From: Halobacteriovorax sp.
GTDB taxonomy: Bacteria; Bdellovibrionota; Bacteriovoracia; Bacteriovoracales; Bacteriovoracaceae
Length of the DNA stretch: 10,134 nt
Assembly: GCA_002686115.1 (NCBI GenBank)
Contig: NZAF01000159.1
Location: 1-10,134, forward strand
Direction of reading: 5' to 3'
Shown piece after piece: positions 1 through 6,169 of this stretch. How positions within the stretch are numbered: position 1 is the stretch's first letter; the number at the start of each line of letters is the position of its first letter. Position numbers and translations under genes: made by a program. A model generated the notes under the pieces. The model searched no databases and was not told where the DNA came from. It saw nothing but the letters and a program-made list of their open reading frames with translations.

Positions 1-197
1 TAACGCCTGTCATAGCTAAGCCTTTGCTTCTCATAACGACACTCTCGCATTGCTTGATCACATGCTTCAAATTGATTGTAACCATAGCCTGAAAACTGCC
101 TAACTGTATAATTACCGTCTTTTAAGAAGCTTGTGCAGTAATCTGCAAATGCTGGTGCCGTAAATAATAATGTTATTAACACTAATAAGTTTTTCAT
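1..197 (-). CDS. Exported Cys-containing protein, N-terminal 65 residues (3' end outside window)
   Basis: Reading the minus strand from an ATG at 197-195 gives an open frame to the window edge. A strong Shine-Dalgarno GGAGGG (205-210) sits 7 bases upstream, which fixes the start. The first 18 residues are a classical signal peptide (MKNLLVLITLLFTAPAFA) with an AFA|D cleavage site. The mature part begins DYC and is rich in aromatic and charged residues, with Cys21, Cys46 and Cys53; the stretch ACDQAMREC places two cysteines seven residues apart, which could form a disulfide in the periplasm. I do not recognise a family. The protein is truncated by the window, so its full length and function are unknown. 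The signal peptide and start are well supported; function is not assigned. Confidence 0.8.
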   Translation of the reverse strand, partial: MKNLLVLITLLFTAPAFADYCTSFLKDGNYTVRQFSGYGYNQFEACDQAMRECRYEKQRLSYDRR

Positions 198-230
198 ATT
201 TATACCCTCCCAAGTATTCTTGATATTTTA

Positions 231-259
231 TTTTTAATAGAGAGGTTTTCTTCTCTCAA
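231..259 (-). promoter_or_regulatory. Possible promoter of the exported protein at 1-197
   Basis: On the minus strand TTGAGA (259-254) is followed after 17 bases by TAAAAA (236-231). This gives 5/6 and 4/6 matches to the sigma-70 consensus, about 35 bases upstream of the start codon. The region is AT-rich, so chance matches are likely. Confidence 0.3.
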
Positions 260-444
260 TGCTAGATCTCTAAAATCCAAAAAAAGTAGGTAGTTTGTAA
301 GGAGTTGTTATTTTTTTGATGAAATATTGTAAATATTAGTGAATTATTCAATTCAGACTGTATCGCTTGGTTACTTTTTGCCCCTTTAAACATAGAGTGA
401 TGAGTATATTTCATTCTCTCATCATTATATCGATAAGATATATG

Positions 445-978
445 ATGAGAGTAGAGCTTAATATCAATACCATTTATGATCTTGCCTTAAACCCAGACAT
501 TAATTGCTTTGGTTTAAGTGGTAGTAATGTTGTTTTTAAAAGTTCTACAGAACAATACTTATCAAAAATATCTGATGTAGAAATGAAGCTTTTAAGACAA
601 TCTCGTGGTTTATTTTCATTATTTAAAAGAGAATATATGCAAGTCATGCTTGTCACCAAAACTGGTGAGAGTCTTTTTTCCAAAATTATTAAAGGAACAC
701 GTCATTCTGTTTCTCATTTCCAAGAAATTAAGAACTTATGCTATGAGCTTATTTTTAGAGCAAAAAAGCAGGGTCTTGAAGCCCAGCATATCGTTGTGAT
801 GCACACTCATTTAGGCGATCAGTATGTCACAGAAGATAAAAATGGTTTAATTATTAATGCCAGAGCTTTATCACAAACTGATATCAAAACGGTGCGAAGG
901 ATGAAGCCTTTTATTGATTATCCAATAATCATTAAATCTATTTGTGAAAATGGCCTATCTTATTCTGTAAAGATTTAG
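445..978 (+). CDS. Divergent RadC-like JAMM/MPN+ domain protein
   Basis: This is a 177-residue protein if translation starts at ATG 445. The frame is open from a TTG at 367, and ATGs at 400 and 442 are alternatives. I favour 445 because TAAG (434-437) lies 7 bases upstream; none of the starts has a strong ribosome site. The C-terminal half reads like the RadC C-terminal domain. A hydrophobic strand is followed by KGT (83-85) and S-V-S-H-F-Q-E (Glu94), then a helix, then IVVMHTH (His120, His122), then S-Q-T-D (Ser143, Asp146). These match the metal ligands and support residues of JAMM proteins (HxH...SxxD). The HxH-to-Ser spacing is 20 residues instead of about 7 in RadC, so there is an insertion of about 13. 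No helix-hairpin-helix DNA-binding region typical of RadC is evident in the N-terminal part. The gene is convergent with lysS and overlaps it by 4 bases. Peptidase/isopeptidase or nuclease-associated activity is possible but not shown. Confidence 0.6.
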   Translation: MRVELNINTIYDLALNPDINCFGLSGSNVVFKSSTEQYLSKISDVEMKLLRQSRGLFSLFKREYMQVMLVTKTGESLFSKIIKGTRHSVSHFQEIKNLCYELIFRAKKQGLEAQHIVVMHTHLGDQYVTEDKNGLIINARALSQTDIKTVRRMKPFIDYPIIIKSICENGLSYSVKI

Positions 979-2552
979 CTTAAAAGCTTAATCACTCTAT
1001 CTTTTCCAATTGTTCTTATAAAGCCAGCAAGTTTAGGTCCTTTTTCGCGACTAATAAGTAATTGATAGATTGGGCCAAAGATATCAACAGGCTTAAGTTC
1101 ATGAGCATGCATAATTTCATACATTTTCTCATGTAACTCCTTATCATCTTTTAAATTATCAAAGTTACTTTCAAGAAAAGAAACAAGTTCATTTAGATAA
1201 TTTCTAACATCATCGCTTATAGGAGTTTCTACTTTCTCTTTATTGATTCTAAATTTAAATTCATCTGGAGCATGGTTTTCAATCCAGTAGATAGCTCTTT
1301 CGCTTCGCTCATTAAATCTACGTTCATCTCTTTCATCAAGAATTTGTGAAGCGTATTCTTTTTTGGCGGCTACAATATCCATATCGTTAATTTGAAGAAT
1401 GTTACAAAGGTGTCTAAAAGAAGGTTGAATAGGGCACTTCGTAGGTTGTTCACTAAGTTGTGAAAGCTCTAAAACCCTTTTTGCCATATTTGTTTTTTTC
1501 TCATTGCCTTGGTCGACTCCATAAGCCAGTCTTTCTTGGCGATCAAAGTCTTCATATGTTTTTAAAACATCGAGATCAAAAGAAATTGCGAAATCAACAT
1601 TTGATTTATAACTTGCAAAAATCCATCTCACCATTTCTGGCTCATATACTTTTAAGATGTCATCTACAGTAATTAAATTACCTTTTGATGATGACATTTT
1701 ACCACCAAGTCCTTTGATTGAAACAAAATCATATTGAAGATAAACAGGAGCTTGCCAGTCAAAGATTTTTACGATGTCTTTCGCCGTTGTGTATGATCCC
1801 CCTTGTGAAGAATGATCTTTTCCACCTGGTTCAAAATCAACTTTTTCGTAAGCCCATCTCATTGGCCAGTCAATCCTCCATGGAAGTTTAACTAAGCTTG
1901 TTTCATCAAGGTTAATCTTTGCCTCATAATCATGTTTATTATGCTTATAGGTAATTGTATTTTCACCATCAAAGTCTATGACAGTTGTTTCATCAGTGAG
2001 ATATTTTTCACAATATACAGATACTGGATAGTACTCATCACCGTATGGTGTTTTCCTATATTCATTTAAGATGTCTCTAATTTCTTTTCTTTTCTTAAGG
2101 GCAAGTTTGATCTGTTCTTTATAATCTCCTGCACGGTATTTCTTTGCCTGATAGACGGGCTCTAAATCAACACCAACTTTTTTTAGTTGTGCTTCGAAAT
2201 TGACCTCGTGTAGTGCTGCATAACTTTCTTCTTTACCATACGGGTCTGGAGTGTCAACAATTGGTCTAAACATATATTTTTCTAATTCTTCTTTGTTAGG
2301 AAGATTTGCTGGAACTTTTCTAAAAGTATCGTAATCATCCCAACTAAAGATGAATCTTACTTTTTTTCCTCTATCTCTTAGGGCCCTTGCAACTAACTCT
2401 GTCGTGATGACTTCTCTAAAGTTACCAAAGTGAACAACTCCAGATGGAGTAATTCCACTAGCAAGTACATACTCGTCCTTGTCTCCGCGTTGTTTAATAA
2501 TTCTATCAGCTGTTATATCTGCCCAGTGTACATGATGAGGTTTTCTCTCCAC
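975..2552 (-). CDS. lysS: Class I lysyl-tRNA synthetase
   Basis: The enzyme charges tRNA-Lys with lysine in the cytoplasm, using the class I (Rossmann) fold instead of the class II fold used by most bacteria. The product is 525 residues, the normal size. The start is GTG at 2552-2550 with GGAG (2558-2561) 5 bases upstream. The HIGH-type motif is HFGN (41-44) within ASGITPSGVVHFGN. The KMSKS-type motif is KMSSS (285-289). Between them WRIDWPMRW (225-233) and EPGGKDH (241-247) are hallmarks of class I LysRS. The insertion that binds zinc in the archaeal enzyme is degenerate: around 181-207 I see one Cys (181) and scattered His residues instead of Cys pairs. The style is closer to spirochaete/archaeal enzymes than to the alphaproteobacterial ones, judged from memory of these families. 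The 3' end overlaps the convergent gene at 445-978. Confidence 0.96.
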   Translation of the reverse strand: MERKPHHVHWADITADRIIKQRGDKDEYVLASGITPSGVVHFGNFREVITTELVARALRDRGKKVRFIFSWDDYDTFRKVPANLPNKEELEKYMFRPIVDTPDPYGKEESYAALHEVNFEAQLKKVGVDLEPVYQAKKYRAGDYKEQIKLALKKRKEIRDILNEYRKTPYGDEYYPVSVYCEKYLTDETTVIDFDGENTITYKHNKHDYEAKINLDETSLVKLPWRIDWPMRWAYEKVDFEPGGKDHSSQGGSYTTAKDIVKIFDWQAPVYLQYDFVSIKGLGGKMSSSKGNLITVDDILKVYEPEMVRWIFASYKSNVDFAISFDLDVLKTYEDFDRQERLAYGVDQGNEKKTNMAKRVLELSQLSEQPTKCPIQPSFRHLCNILQINDMDIVAAKKEYASQILDERDERRFNERSERAIYWIENHAPDEFKFRINKEKVETPISDDVRNYLNELVSFLESNFDNLKDDKELHEKMYEIMHAHELKPVDIFGPIYQLLISREKGPKLAGFIRTIGKDRVIKLLS

Positions 2553-2630
2553 AATGACTCCATATTAAAAAAATATCAAAACTTAAGTCACATAATATAT
2601 CAAAATTGCTCGATGTCGTCGAAAGGTTTC

Positions 2631-2658
2631 TTGACATATTTACTTAGAAAGTTAAACT
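2631..2658 (+). promoter_or_regulatory. Likely sigma-70 promoter for the small membrane protein at 2679
   Basis: A perfect TTGACA (2631-2636) is followed after 16 bases by TAAACT (2653-2658). Transcription would start near 2665, just ahead of the AGGA ribosome site (2668-2671), giving a very short leader of about 14 bases. Confidence 0.45.
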
Positions 2659-2678
2659 TCATCCTATAGGATGTGCTT

Positions 2679-2861
2679 ATGGCAATTATTTTTAGATTAT
2701 TTATCATTTATCTTATCTATCTAGGCGTTAAGAGCCTTTTAAGAAAGTTTTTAGGCCCTGTCGAGAATGATGATCGTGTCCAGCAAAAGAATGCAGCACG
2801 TAACTCAAAAGATGCCTCACAAAATGATGTCATTGAAGCAGAATATCGAGAAATAAAATAA
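2679..2861 (+). CDS. Small membrane-anchored protein, 60 residues
   Basis: The protein has one N-terminal membrane segment (about residues 2-19, AIIFRLFIIYLIYLGVKS), then a basic stretch (LLRKF), then a hydrophilic Asn/Gln/Asp-rich tail ending in EAEYREIK. This single-span anchor plus an acidic E-x-E-[YF]-x-E-I-K end resembles small uncharacterised membrane proteins found in several bacterial phyla (DUF4834-like architecture). That is an impression, not a match I can verify. I take ATG 2679 as the start because AGGA (2668-2671) is 7 bases upstream. An in-frame GTG at 2673 would leave only one base between the ribosome site and the start. It lies divergent from lysS, which begins about 127 bases away. 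Function unknown. Confidence 0.75.
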   Translation: MAIIFRLFIIYLIYLGVKSLLRKFLGPVENDDRVQQKNAARNSKDASQNDVIEAEYREIK

Positions 2862-2878
2862 ACCTTTATTCATTATCT

Positions 2879-2911
2879 TTGATTGACACTCGTTTCTGAT
2901 CATAATAAAAC
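2879..2911 (+). promoter_or_regulatory. Candidate promoter for the secreted protein at 2945
   Basis: Two overlapping readings are possible. TTGACA (2883-2888), a perfect -35, is followed after 17 bases by TAAAAC (2906-2911). Alternatively TTGATT (2879-2884) is followed after 16 bases by CATAAT (2901-2906). Either would start transcription about 25-35 bases before the start codon. Confidence 0.45.
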
Positions 2912-2944
2912 TCACGCTCTCAATTAATTTATTAAAAGTTTAGT

Positions 2945-3298
2945 ATGTCACTAGTTAAAAAACTTATCCTATTATTTTTACTTGTCTTCTTTGCGACAAA
3001 GACAACGTATGCGGCATGTCATTTTGATTGTTATATCTTTATGATGTCTGAGGCTGATGGAAGAATATTGGCAACAAGTGATGAGTTTATTTCTCATGGT
3101 GAGCATTCAGGTTGTCGCCTTGTTAAGAATTATCGCTCAAGCCTATATATTTTTGAAGTATATGAGCCAGTTAAAGGTGAATTTTCTCTTATCCTAAAAA
3201 GAGGAAGTGACCTTCTTATGTCGAGCCAGTTTTCTGGTAACTACGGCTCGTTAACTTATTATGCAGAGCAGTTAAGATTTTCTTGCACAAAGCAATAA
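2945..3298 (+). CDS. Small secreted four-cysteine protein, 117 residues
   Basis: An N-terminal signal peptide (basic LVKK, hydrophobic ILLFLLVFFA, cleavage near TTYA|ACHF, residue 23/24) directs the protein to the periplasm or outside. The mature 94 residues contain Cys25, Cys29, Cys57 and Cys114, enough for two disulfides. They include alternating hydrophobic stretches (LYIFEVYEP, EFSLILKRG) that suggest a small beta-rich fold. I do not recognise a family. The ribosome site before ATG 2945 is weak (AAAAG about 9 bases upstream), but the signal peptide begins exactly at this Met, which supports the start. It lies between two other exported-protein genes on the same strand; separate candidate promoters suggest independent transcription. 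Function unknown. Confidence 0.78.
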   Translation: MSLVKKLILLFLLVFFATKTTYAACHFDCYIFMMSEADGRILATSDEFISHGEHSGCRLVKNYRSSLYIFEVYEPVKGEFSLILKRGSDLLMSSQFSGNYGSLTYYAEQLRFSCTKQ

Positions 3299-3305
3299 AA
3301 AACTA

Positions 3306-3335
3306 ATGACATTTCCTTTAATCTTTTTTTATCAT
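3306..3335 (+). promoter_or_regulatory. Likely promoter of the lipoprotein at 3355
   Basis: ATGACA (3306-3311) and TATCAT (3330-3335) each match the sigma-70 consensus at 5 of 6 positions with an 18-base spacer. The predicted start of transcription is near 3342, at the AGGGAG ribosome site, so the leader would be very short. Confidence 0.45.
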
Positions 3336-3354
3336 ATTTCTAGGGAGTTTTTTT

Positions 3355-4047
3355 ATGAATATATCTAAGGTCTTAATTTTAGTACTTGTTCTTTTTATTT
3401 CTTGTGGCAGGCAAGAGGATGAGAAGGAAGATACATTTAAAGGGGTTGAAACTCTTGGAAAAGACGACGCTAAGGAACTCACTGAAGATCAGCTTATTAG
3501 AGCAAAAAGAATTTGTGCATCGTTAACAATTAAGAGACGAAATATAATTAATGATCTTGTAGGAAAAGAAAAGTTTTTCAATTTTAGTCGTTCAAGTCTT
3601 AACTGCAGGGGAGAGTTAACTCGTTACCAAGATGTTAGGGCTTCAATCACAGCTCCATTAAACCCAAAAGAAGAATTAAAGTTTGTTGCATTAGATGATG
3701 TTGACACTAATTCACCATTACTTGTTGATGTTTTAACAGACAAAAGCGCTATTATGCAGGATTTTTGTTTATCATTACTTGAGCAAAAGAAAGTTTTAGA
3801 TGTCATCACTTATCGAGAATATTCTTATCGTTATATCTTTCCAGAAAAAGAAGAAGATACAATCGAGATCATTACGTATGTAAGTGTTGAAGACTCTGAA
3901 GATCTCAAGGCTTCAAGAGCTGATAGGTTAAGTGTTAGTTTTGATGATGAAGATAAGGGCTTTTTAAAGTCTAGAATAAGTGCTGCATTTTGTAGTGATG
4001 ATCCTAAAAGAACGGTGGAAGTAAGACAGACTACAGACTTTCTGTAG
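3355..4047 (+). CDS. Predicted lipoprotein, 230 residues, unknown function
   Basis: The N-terminus (MNISKVLILVLVLFISCG) is a lipoprotein signal with a lipobox F-I-S-C, so Cys17 would be lipidated. The next residues (GRQEDEKEDT) form a charged flexible linker. The mature protein has four further cysteines (54, 84, 138, 213), compatible with two disulfides. It is strongly acidic in its second half (EKEEDTIEI, SFDDEDKG). No family motif is recognised. The start is well supported: AGGGAG (3342-3347) is 7 bases upstream of ATG 3355. The gene is convergent with the metalloprotease gene and overlaps it by 17 bases. The TAG stop lies inside a perfect inverted repeat. Position of the mature protein is the cell envelope; there is no basis for a specific role. 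Confidence 0.82.
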   Translation: MNISKVLILVLVLFISCGRQEDEKEDTFKGVETLGKDDAKELTEDQLIRAKRICASLTIKRRNIINDLVGKEKFFNFSRSSLNCRGELTRYQDVRASITAPLNPKEELKFVALDDVDTNSPLLVDVLTDKSAIMQDFCLSLLEQKKVLDVITYREYSYRYIFPEKEEDTIEIITYVSVEDSEDLKASRADRLSVSFDDEDKGFLKSRISAAFCSDDPKRTVEVRQTTDFL

Positions 4048-4048
4048 T
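4030..4048. repeat. Perfect 8-bp inverted repeat carrying both convergent stop codons
   Basis: ACTACAGA (4030-4037), loop CTT, TCTGTAGT (4041-4048) pair perfectly. The plus-strand TAG (4045-4047) and the minus-strand TAG (4033-4031) sit symmetrically in the two arms. There is no T-run on either side, so it is not a classical intrinsic terminator. It could still act as a bidirectional transcript end or as a barrier to 3' exonuclease. Confidence 0.6.
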
Positions 4049-4816
4049 GTTGAATTCTCTCTCACAGCTATACTCTTGCCCATTCTCTTCTAATCTTAAT
4101 AGAACATCTTTATTTTTGTAGATGAGTTCGCCATCTATACATACGACATCATAGATCATTTCTTCATTAATTATTAAAGAATCATCTTCGAAGATGATTT
4201 TTTCTTGTTTTGTTCTGATGTCCTCATAATAATTATCTCTCATATTACTAAAGTCATCTATGTATGTGTCTGCTATAGATAAACCGTTATCCAGAGCAAT
4301 TTTATAATTGGTCCATTTGTAATCAACAAATGATGACTGAAAGGCATTCATCATAGTAGGGTTCATGATTGATAACTTGATGATAAGAAGGGTTTGATAT
4401 TCAGGATCTTCTATTAATTCAAAACTATCAATATGACCTAGTCCAAGTAAGCAATGACCGAGTTCATGATAGATTAGGGCCTTTTTAGAATTATTTGATA
4501 GGTTACTCCAATGACTTCTGCTTATCTTGATATATGCGGGTTCACCACTCGTATAAATGTAACAAGCACCCACACGATTATCTTCTAGGTCATCTAGTCC
4601 TATTTTAATAGGATCATCATTTAAATTAAAATCTTCTATAAATTGCTCTTGTAAGGCTTCACATTCGGGGCATTTCTTTTCATCAGTTATAAGAAATTGC
4701 TCTTTAGCATCATAGGTTCCTTCATCAAAGAGCTGGGCCTTTCCACAGCTAGCTTTTAGATTTAGTATGATGAGAAATAGTAGAAATTTTAAGTAATTCA
4801 CTTTATTTCGTTTCAT
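4031..4816 (-). CDS. Exported zinc metalloprotease with HELGHC motif and Met-turn
   Basis: This 261-residue protein has an N-terminal export signal (hydrophobic FLLFLIILNL, residues 11-20). Cys24 follows in KASCG; this could be a lipidation site, but Lys at the -3 position is poor for a lipobox, so ordinary secretion is also possible. The active site is HELGHCLLGLGH (117-128): His117, Glu118 and His121 as in all zincins, with His128 as the likely third ligand. S-I-M-N-P (149-153) follows as a metzincin-type Met-turn. His121 to His128 is one residue longer than the classical HExxHxxGxxH. The same spacing occurs in a group of bacterial exported HELGHC...H...SIMNP proteins that I recall without a family name. 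A CPEC pair lies at 49-52. The ribosome site before the ATG is weak. It is convergent with the lipoprotein at 3355. Substrate unknown; a role in envelope or prey/nutrient protein turnover is speculation. Confidence 0.82.
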   Translation of the reverse strand: MKRNKVNYLKFLLFLIILNLKASCGKAQLFDEGTYDAKEQFLITDEKKCPECEALQEQFIEDFNLNDDPIKIGLDDLEDNRVGACYIYTSGEPAYIKISRSHWSNLSNNSKKALIYHELGHCLLGLGHIDSFELIEDPEYQTLLIIKLSIMNPTMMNAFQSSFVDYKWTNYKIALDNGLSIADTYIDDFSNMRDNYYEDIRTKQEKIIFEDDSLIINEEMIYDVVCIDGELIYKNKDVLLRLEENGQEYSCEREFNTTESL

Positions 4817-5003
4817 GACTTAAATATTAATCAATAAGTCTTAGGAAATAATAAGGATATTGTGTAAATATTTTTTATGTCTATAGATTTCGCTCCCTTG
4901 GATAAACTTCTGATATTACATTTATTGCCTCAATACTAAGGCTACACCAATTTATATTTATTCCCATGTTTTCAATGTCTTAGGTGGGATCGAGGTGAAA
5001 TTC

Positions 5004-5032
5004 TTTAGTCTGTTATAACTCTGTTAGATAAT
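5004..5032 (+). promoter_or_regulatory. Possible promoter of the PilZ gene
   Basis: GATAAT (5027-5032) matches the -10 consensus at 5 of 6. TTTAGT (5004-5009), 17 bases upstream, is a poor -35. TATAAC (5014-5019) is an alternative -10. The remaining part of the 253-base divergent gap (4817-5069) shows no gene with a ribosome site. Confidence 0.3.
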
Positions 5033-5069
5033 AGTTCTAGGGACTAACGTTGTACGTGAGGTTAATTAT

Positions 5070-5714
5070 ATGGAAGGTTTACATAAAAGACCTATAGACA
5101 TTCGAAATAGATCACAGATTTTAAGCCTTGTTAAAAGCGTTAACAAAGACCCTTTTAGAGTCTGGCAAAAATCAAAGAAGAAGAGAAAATTTTCTTTTTG
5201 TAAGGTTAAAAAAATTAATGACCTTCAAGGAGATATTCTTATAGAGTCTCATGATAATTCTAATATTATGGACTTTAACAATGATTACATCTATTTTTAT
5301 TCACCAATAAAGTCACTTATCTTTAAAGCAAAGGTAAAGAAACTTGTTTCTAAAAGACATTTGCTTATTAGTGTTCCCGAGATGGTTAAAATTGAAGATG
5401 CAAGAACTGAAAAAAGAAAGAATTGGGGCTTTAGAAGTTATCAGTTCTTGGATTTATCGATTGTCACGACAAATTTAGATAAGAAGCAAATTGAAAAAAC
5501 TAGAATCTTAGACTCTTCAGAAAATGGTGTTGGTATTATCATTGACATTAATCAAGCTGAACATTTAAAGGTTGGAAATAAACTCATAACATTAACTAGT
5601 AGTATAGAGGGAATTGAAAATAGAGTAGGTGTTATTAGATCAATTGTTTTTCAGGATAATGGTCTTACTGGTGCGAAGTTTGTACGTGTAGGAATAGAGC
5701 TTTTATCAATGTGA
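5070..5714 (+). CDS. PilZ-domain protein, likely c-di-GMP receptor
   Basis: This is a 214-residue soluble protein. The C-terminal half shows both parts of the PilZ c-di-GMP binding signature: RxxxR at Arg112-Arg116 (RTEKR) and DxSxxG at Asp148-Gly153 (DSSENG), followed by beta-strand patterns ending in FVRVGIELLS. The N-terminal half (about 40-108) has alternating strands (IYFYSPIKSLIFKAKV, HLLISVPEMVKIED). It leads straight into the RxxxR arginines, the layout of YcgR-like PilZN-PilZ proteins. In such proteins c-di-GMP binding changes the arrangement of the two barrels and alters interaction with a partner such as a flagellar motor. The first 40 residues are basic (KSKKKRK). The start is set by GAGG (5058-5061) 8 bases before ATG. 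It is a single gene, with no diguanylate cyclase or motility gene next to it, so the output is unknown. Confidence 0.85.
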   Translation: MEGLHKRPIDIRNRSQILSLVKSVNKDPFRVWQKSKKKRKFSFCKVKKINDLQGDILIESHDNSNIMDFNNDYIYFYSPIKSLIFKAKVKKLVSKRHLLISVPEMVKIEDARTEKRKNWGFRSYQFLDLSIVTTNLDKKQIEKTRILDSSENGVGIIIDINQAEHLKVGNKLITLTSSIEGIENRVGVIRSIVFQDNGLTGAKFVRVGIELLSM

Positions 5715-5718
5715 GAAT

Positions 5719-5765
5719 AAAAAAAGCCTAAGAGTCCATATTTTCTACTTTCTCAAAGGCCTTTT
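5719..5765. terminator. Bidirectional intrinsic terminator between PilZ gene and 71-residue gene
   Basis: AAAAGCCT (5722-5729) pairs with AGGCCTTTT (5757-5765, one bulged C). GAG (5732-5734) pairs with CTC (5752-5754) across an A/A internal loop. The stem has seven A on the left, giving a U-run on the minus transcript, and TTTT on the right. It lies between two convergent genes, as expected. Confidence 0.6.
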
Positions 5766-5783
5766 GGGAGGGTTCTAATTTAT

Positions 5784-5999
5784 TTAAATTAATCCAATTA
5801 ATTCGTTTATCTGTGCTTGTGTATACTCACCTTTAATAACTGAAGTCTGAGTAACCATGAGTGCCTGTTGATAAAGATATCTTTCATTGGCATCAACTAA
5901 GCTTAAGTCTAAGTGTTTTTGGTTATCGATATTTGAGTACTTCACGGCTTTTTTCAATAGAGCAATTGCTTCATCAAAGCTTGGTAACTTCTCACTCAT
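5784..5999 (-). CDS. Small conserved-looking protein, 71 residues, unknown function
   Basis: An acidic/neutral, apparently all-helical cytosolic protein with no signal peptide or membrane segment and no cysteine. The first half (FDEAIALLKKAVKYSN) is an amphipathic helix and the end (YTQAQINELIGLI) is another. The Q-x-x-I-N-E-L pattern recalls helix-turn-helix or TPR-like packing but is too short to assign. The start is well supported by GGAG (6005-6008) 5 bases upstream of the ATG. A perfect TATAAT lies about 35 bases upstream. It is divergent from the symporter gene, with a palindrome between them, and ends at the shared terminator. It is probably a real gene because of start signals, promoter and terminator, although no family is recognised. 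Confidence 0.7.
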   Translation of the reverse strand: MSEKLPSFDEAIALLKKAVKYSNIDNQKHLDLSLVDANERYLYQQALMVTQTSVIKGEYTQAQINELIGLI

Positions 6000-6033
6000 A
6001 AAATCTCCAAATTTCTGTTAATGTAAGAAAATT

Positions 6034-6039
6034 ATTATA
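6034..6039 (-). promoter_or_regulatory. -10 element for the 71-residue gene
   Basis: A perfect TATAAT reads on the minus strand (6039-6034), giving a predicted transcription start near 6027. No good -35 lies at 17 bases; the nearest, TTGTCA (6057-6052), is only 12 bases away and belongs to the palindrome at 6052-6078. An activator-dependent promoter is possible. Confidence 0.4.
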
Positions 6040-6051
6040 AATCTTTCAAAC

Positions 6052-6078
6052 TGACAATTACTATTTAAGCCATTGTCA
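6052..6078. repeat. Operator-like inverted repeat in the divergent intergenic region
   Basis: TGACAAT (6052-6058) and ATTGTCA (6072-6078) form a perfect 7-bp inverted repeat with a 13-base spacer and half-site centres 20 bases apart. That is two helical turns, as for a dimeric regulator. It lies between the divergent 71-residue gene and the symporter gene. Confidence 0.4.
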
Positions 6079-6169
6079 TAAATTTTAGGATTAAACATGA
6101 CATATGCCTTTTGTTATTTTAGCATTATGTGAGTTTTATTTAGAATTCCTTAGGAGAGAGGAGACACAC

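Noticed and set aside
299..339. AAGGAG followed by an in-frame ATG at 319 upstream of the JAMM gene
   Set aside because: The spacing is 14 bases and the frame closes after six codons with TAG TGA; there is no sign of a peptide or of a frameshift joining it to the gene.
975..990. AGCTT-AA-AAGCT inverted repeat at the lysS/JAMM gene overlap
   Set aside because: The loop is only 2 bases, the stem is short and AT-rich, and it lies in coding sequence; not a credible terminator.
1460..1672. Plus-strand frames inside lysS (1460-1672, 2430-2669) and minus-strand frames inside 474-683 and 3624-3809
   Set aside because: They lie opposite well-supported genes, have no family features and no ribosome sites; shadow frames.
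4877..4939. 20-codon frame in the gap between the metalloprotease and PilZ genes
   Set aside because: No ribosome site and no recognisable peptide; expected by chance in AT-rich DNA.
4981..5010. GGTGGGATCGAGGTGAAATTC as a tRNA or riboswitch fragment
   Set aside because: No cloverleaf arms or acceptor stem can be formed and it does not match a c-di-GMP riboswitch core.
6104..6169. 22-residue N-terminal extension of the symporter
   Set aside because: ATG 6104 has no ribosome site, whereas ATG 6170 has GAGGAG at ideal spacing and begins a signal peptide.
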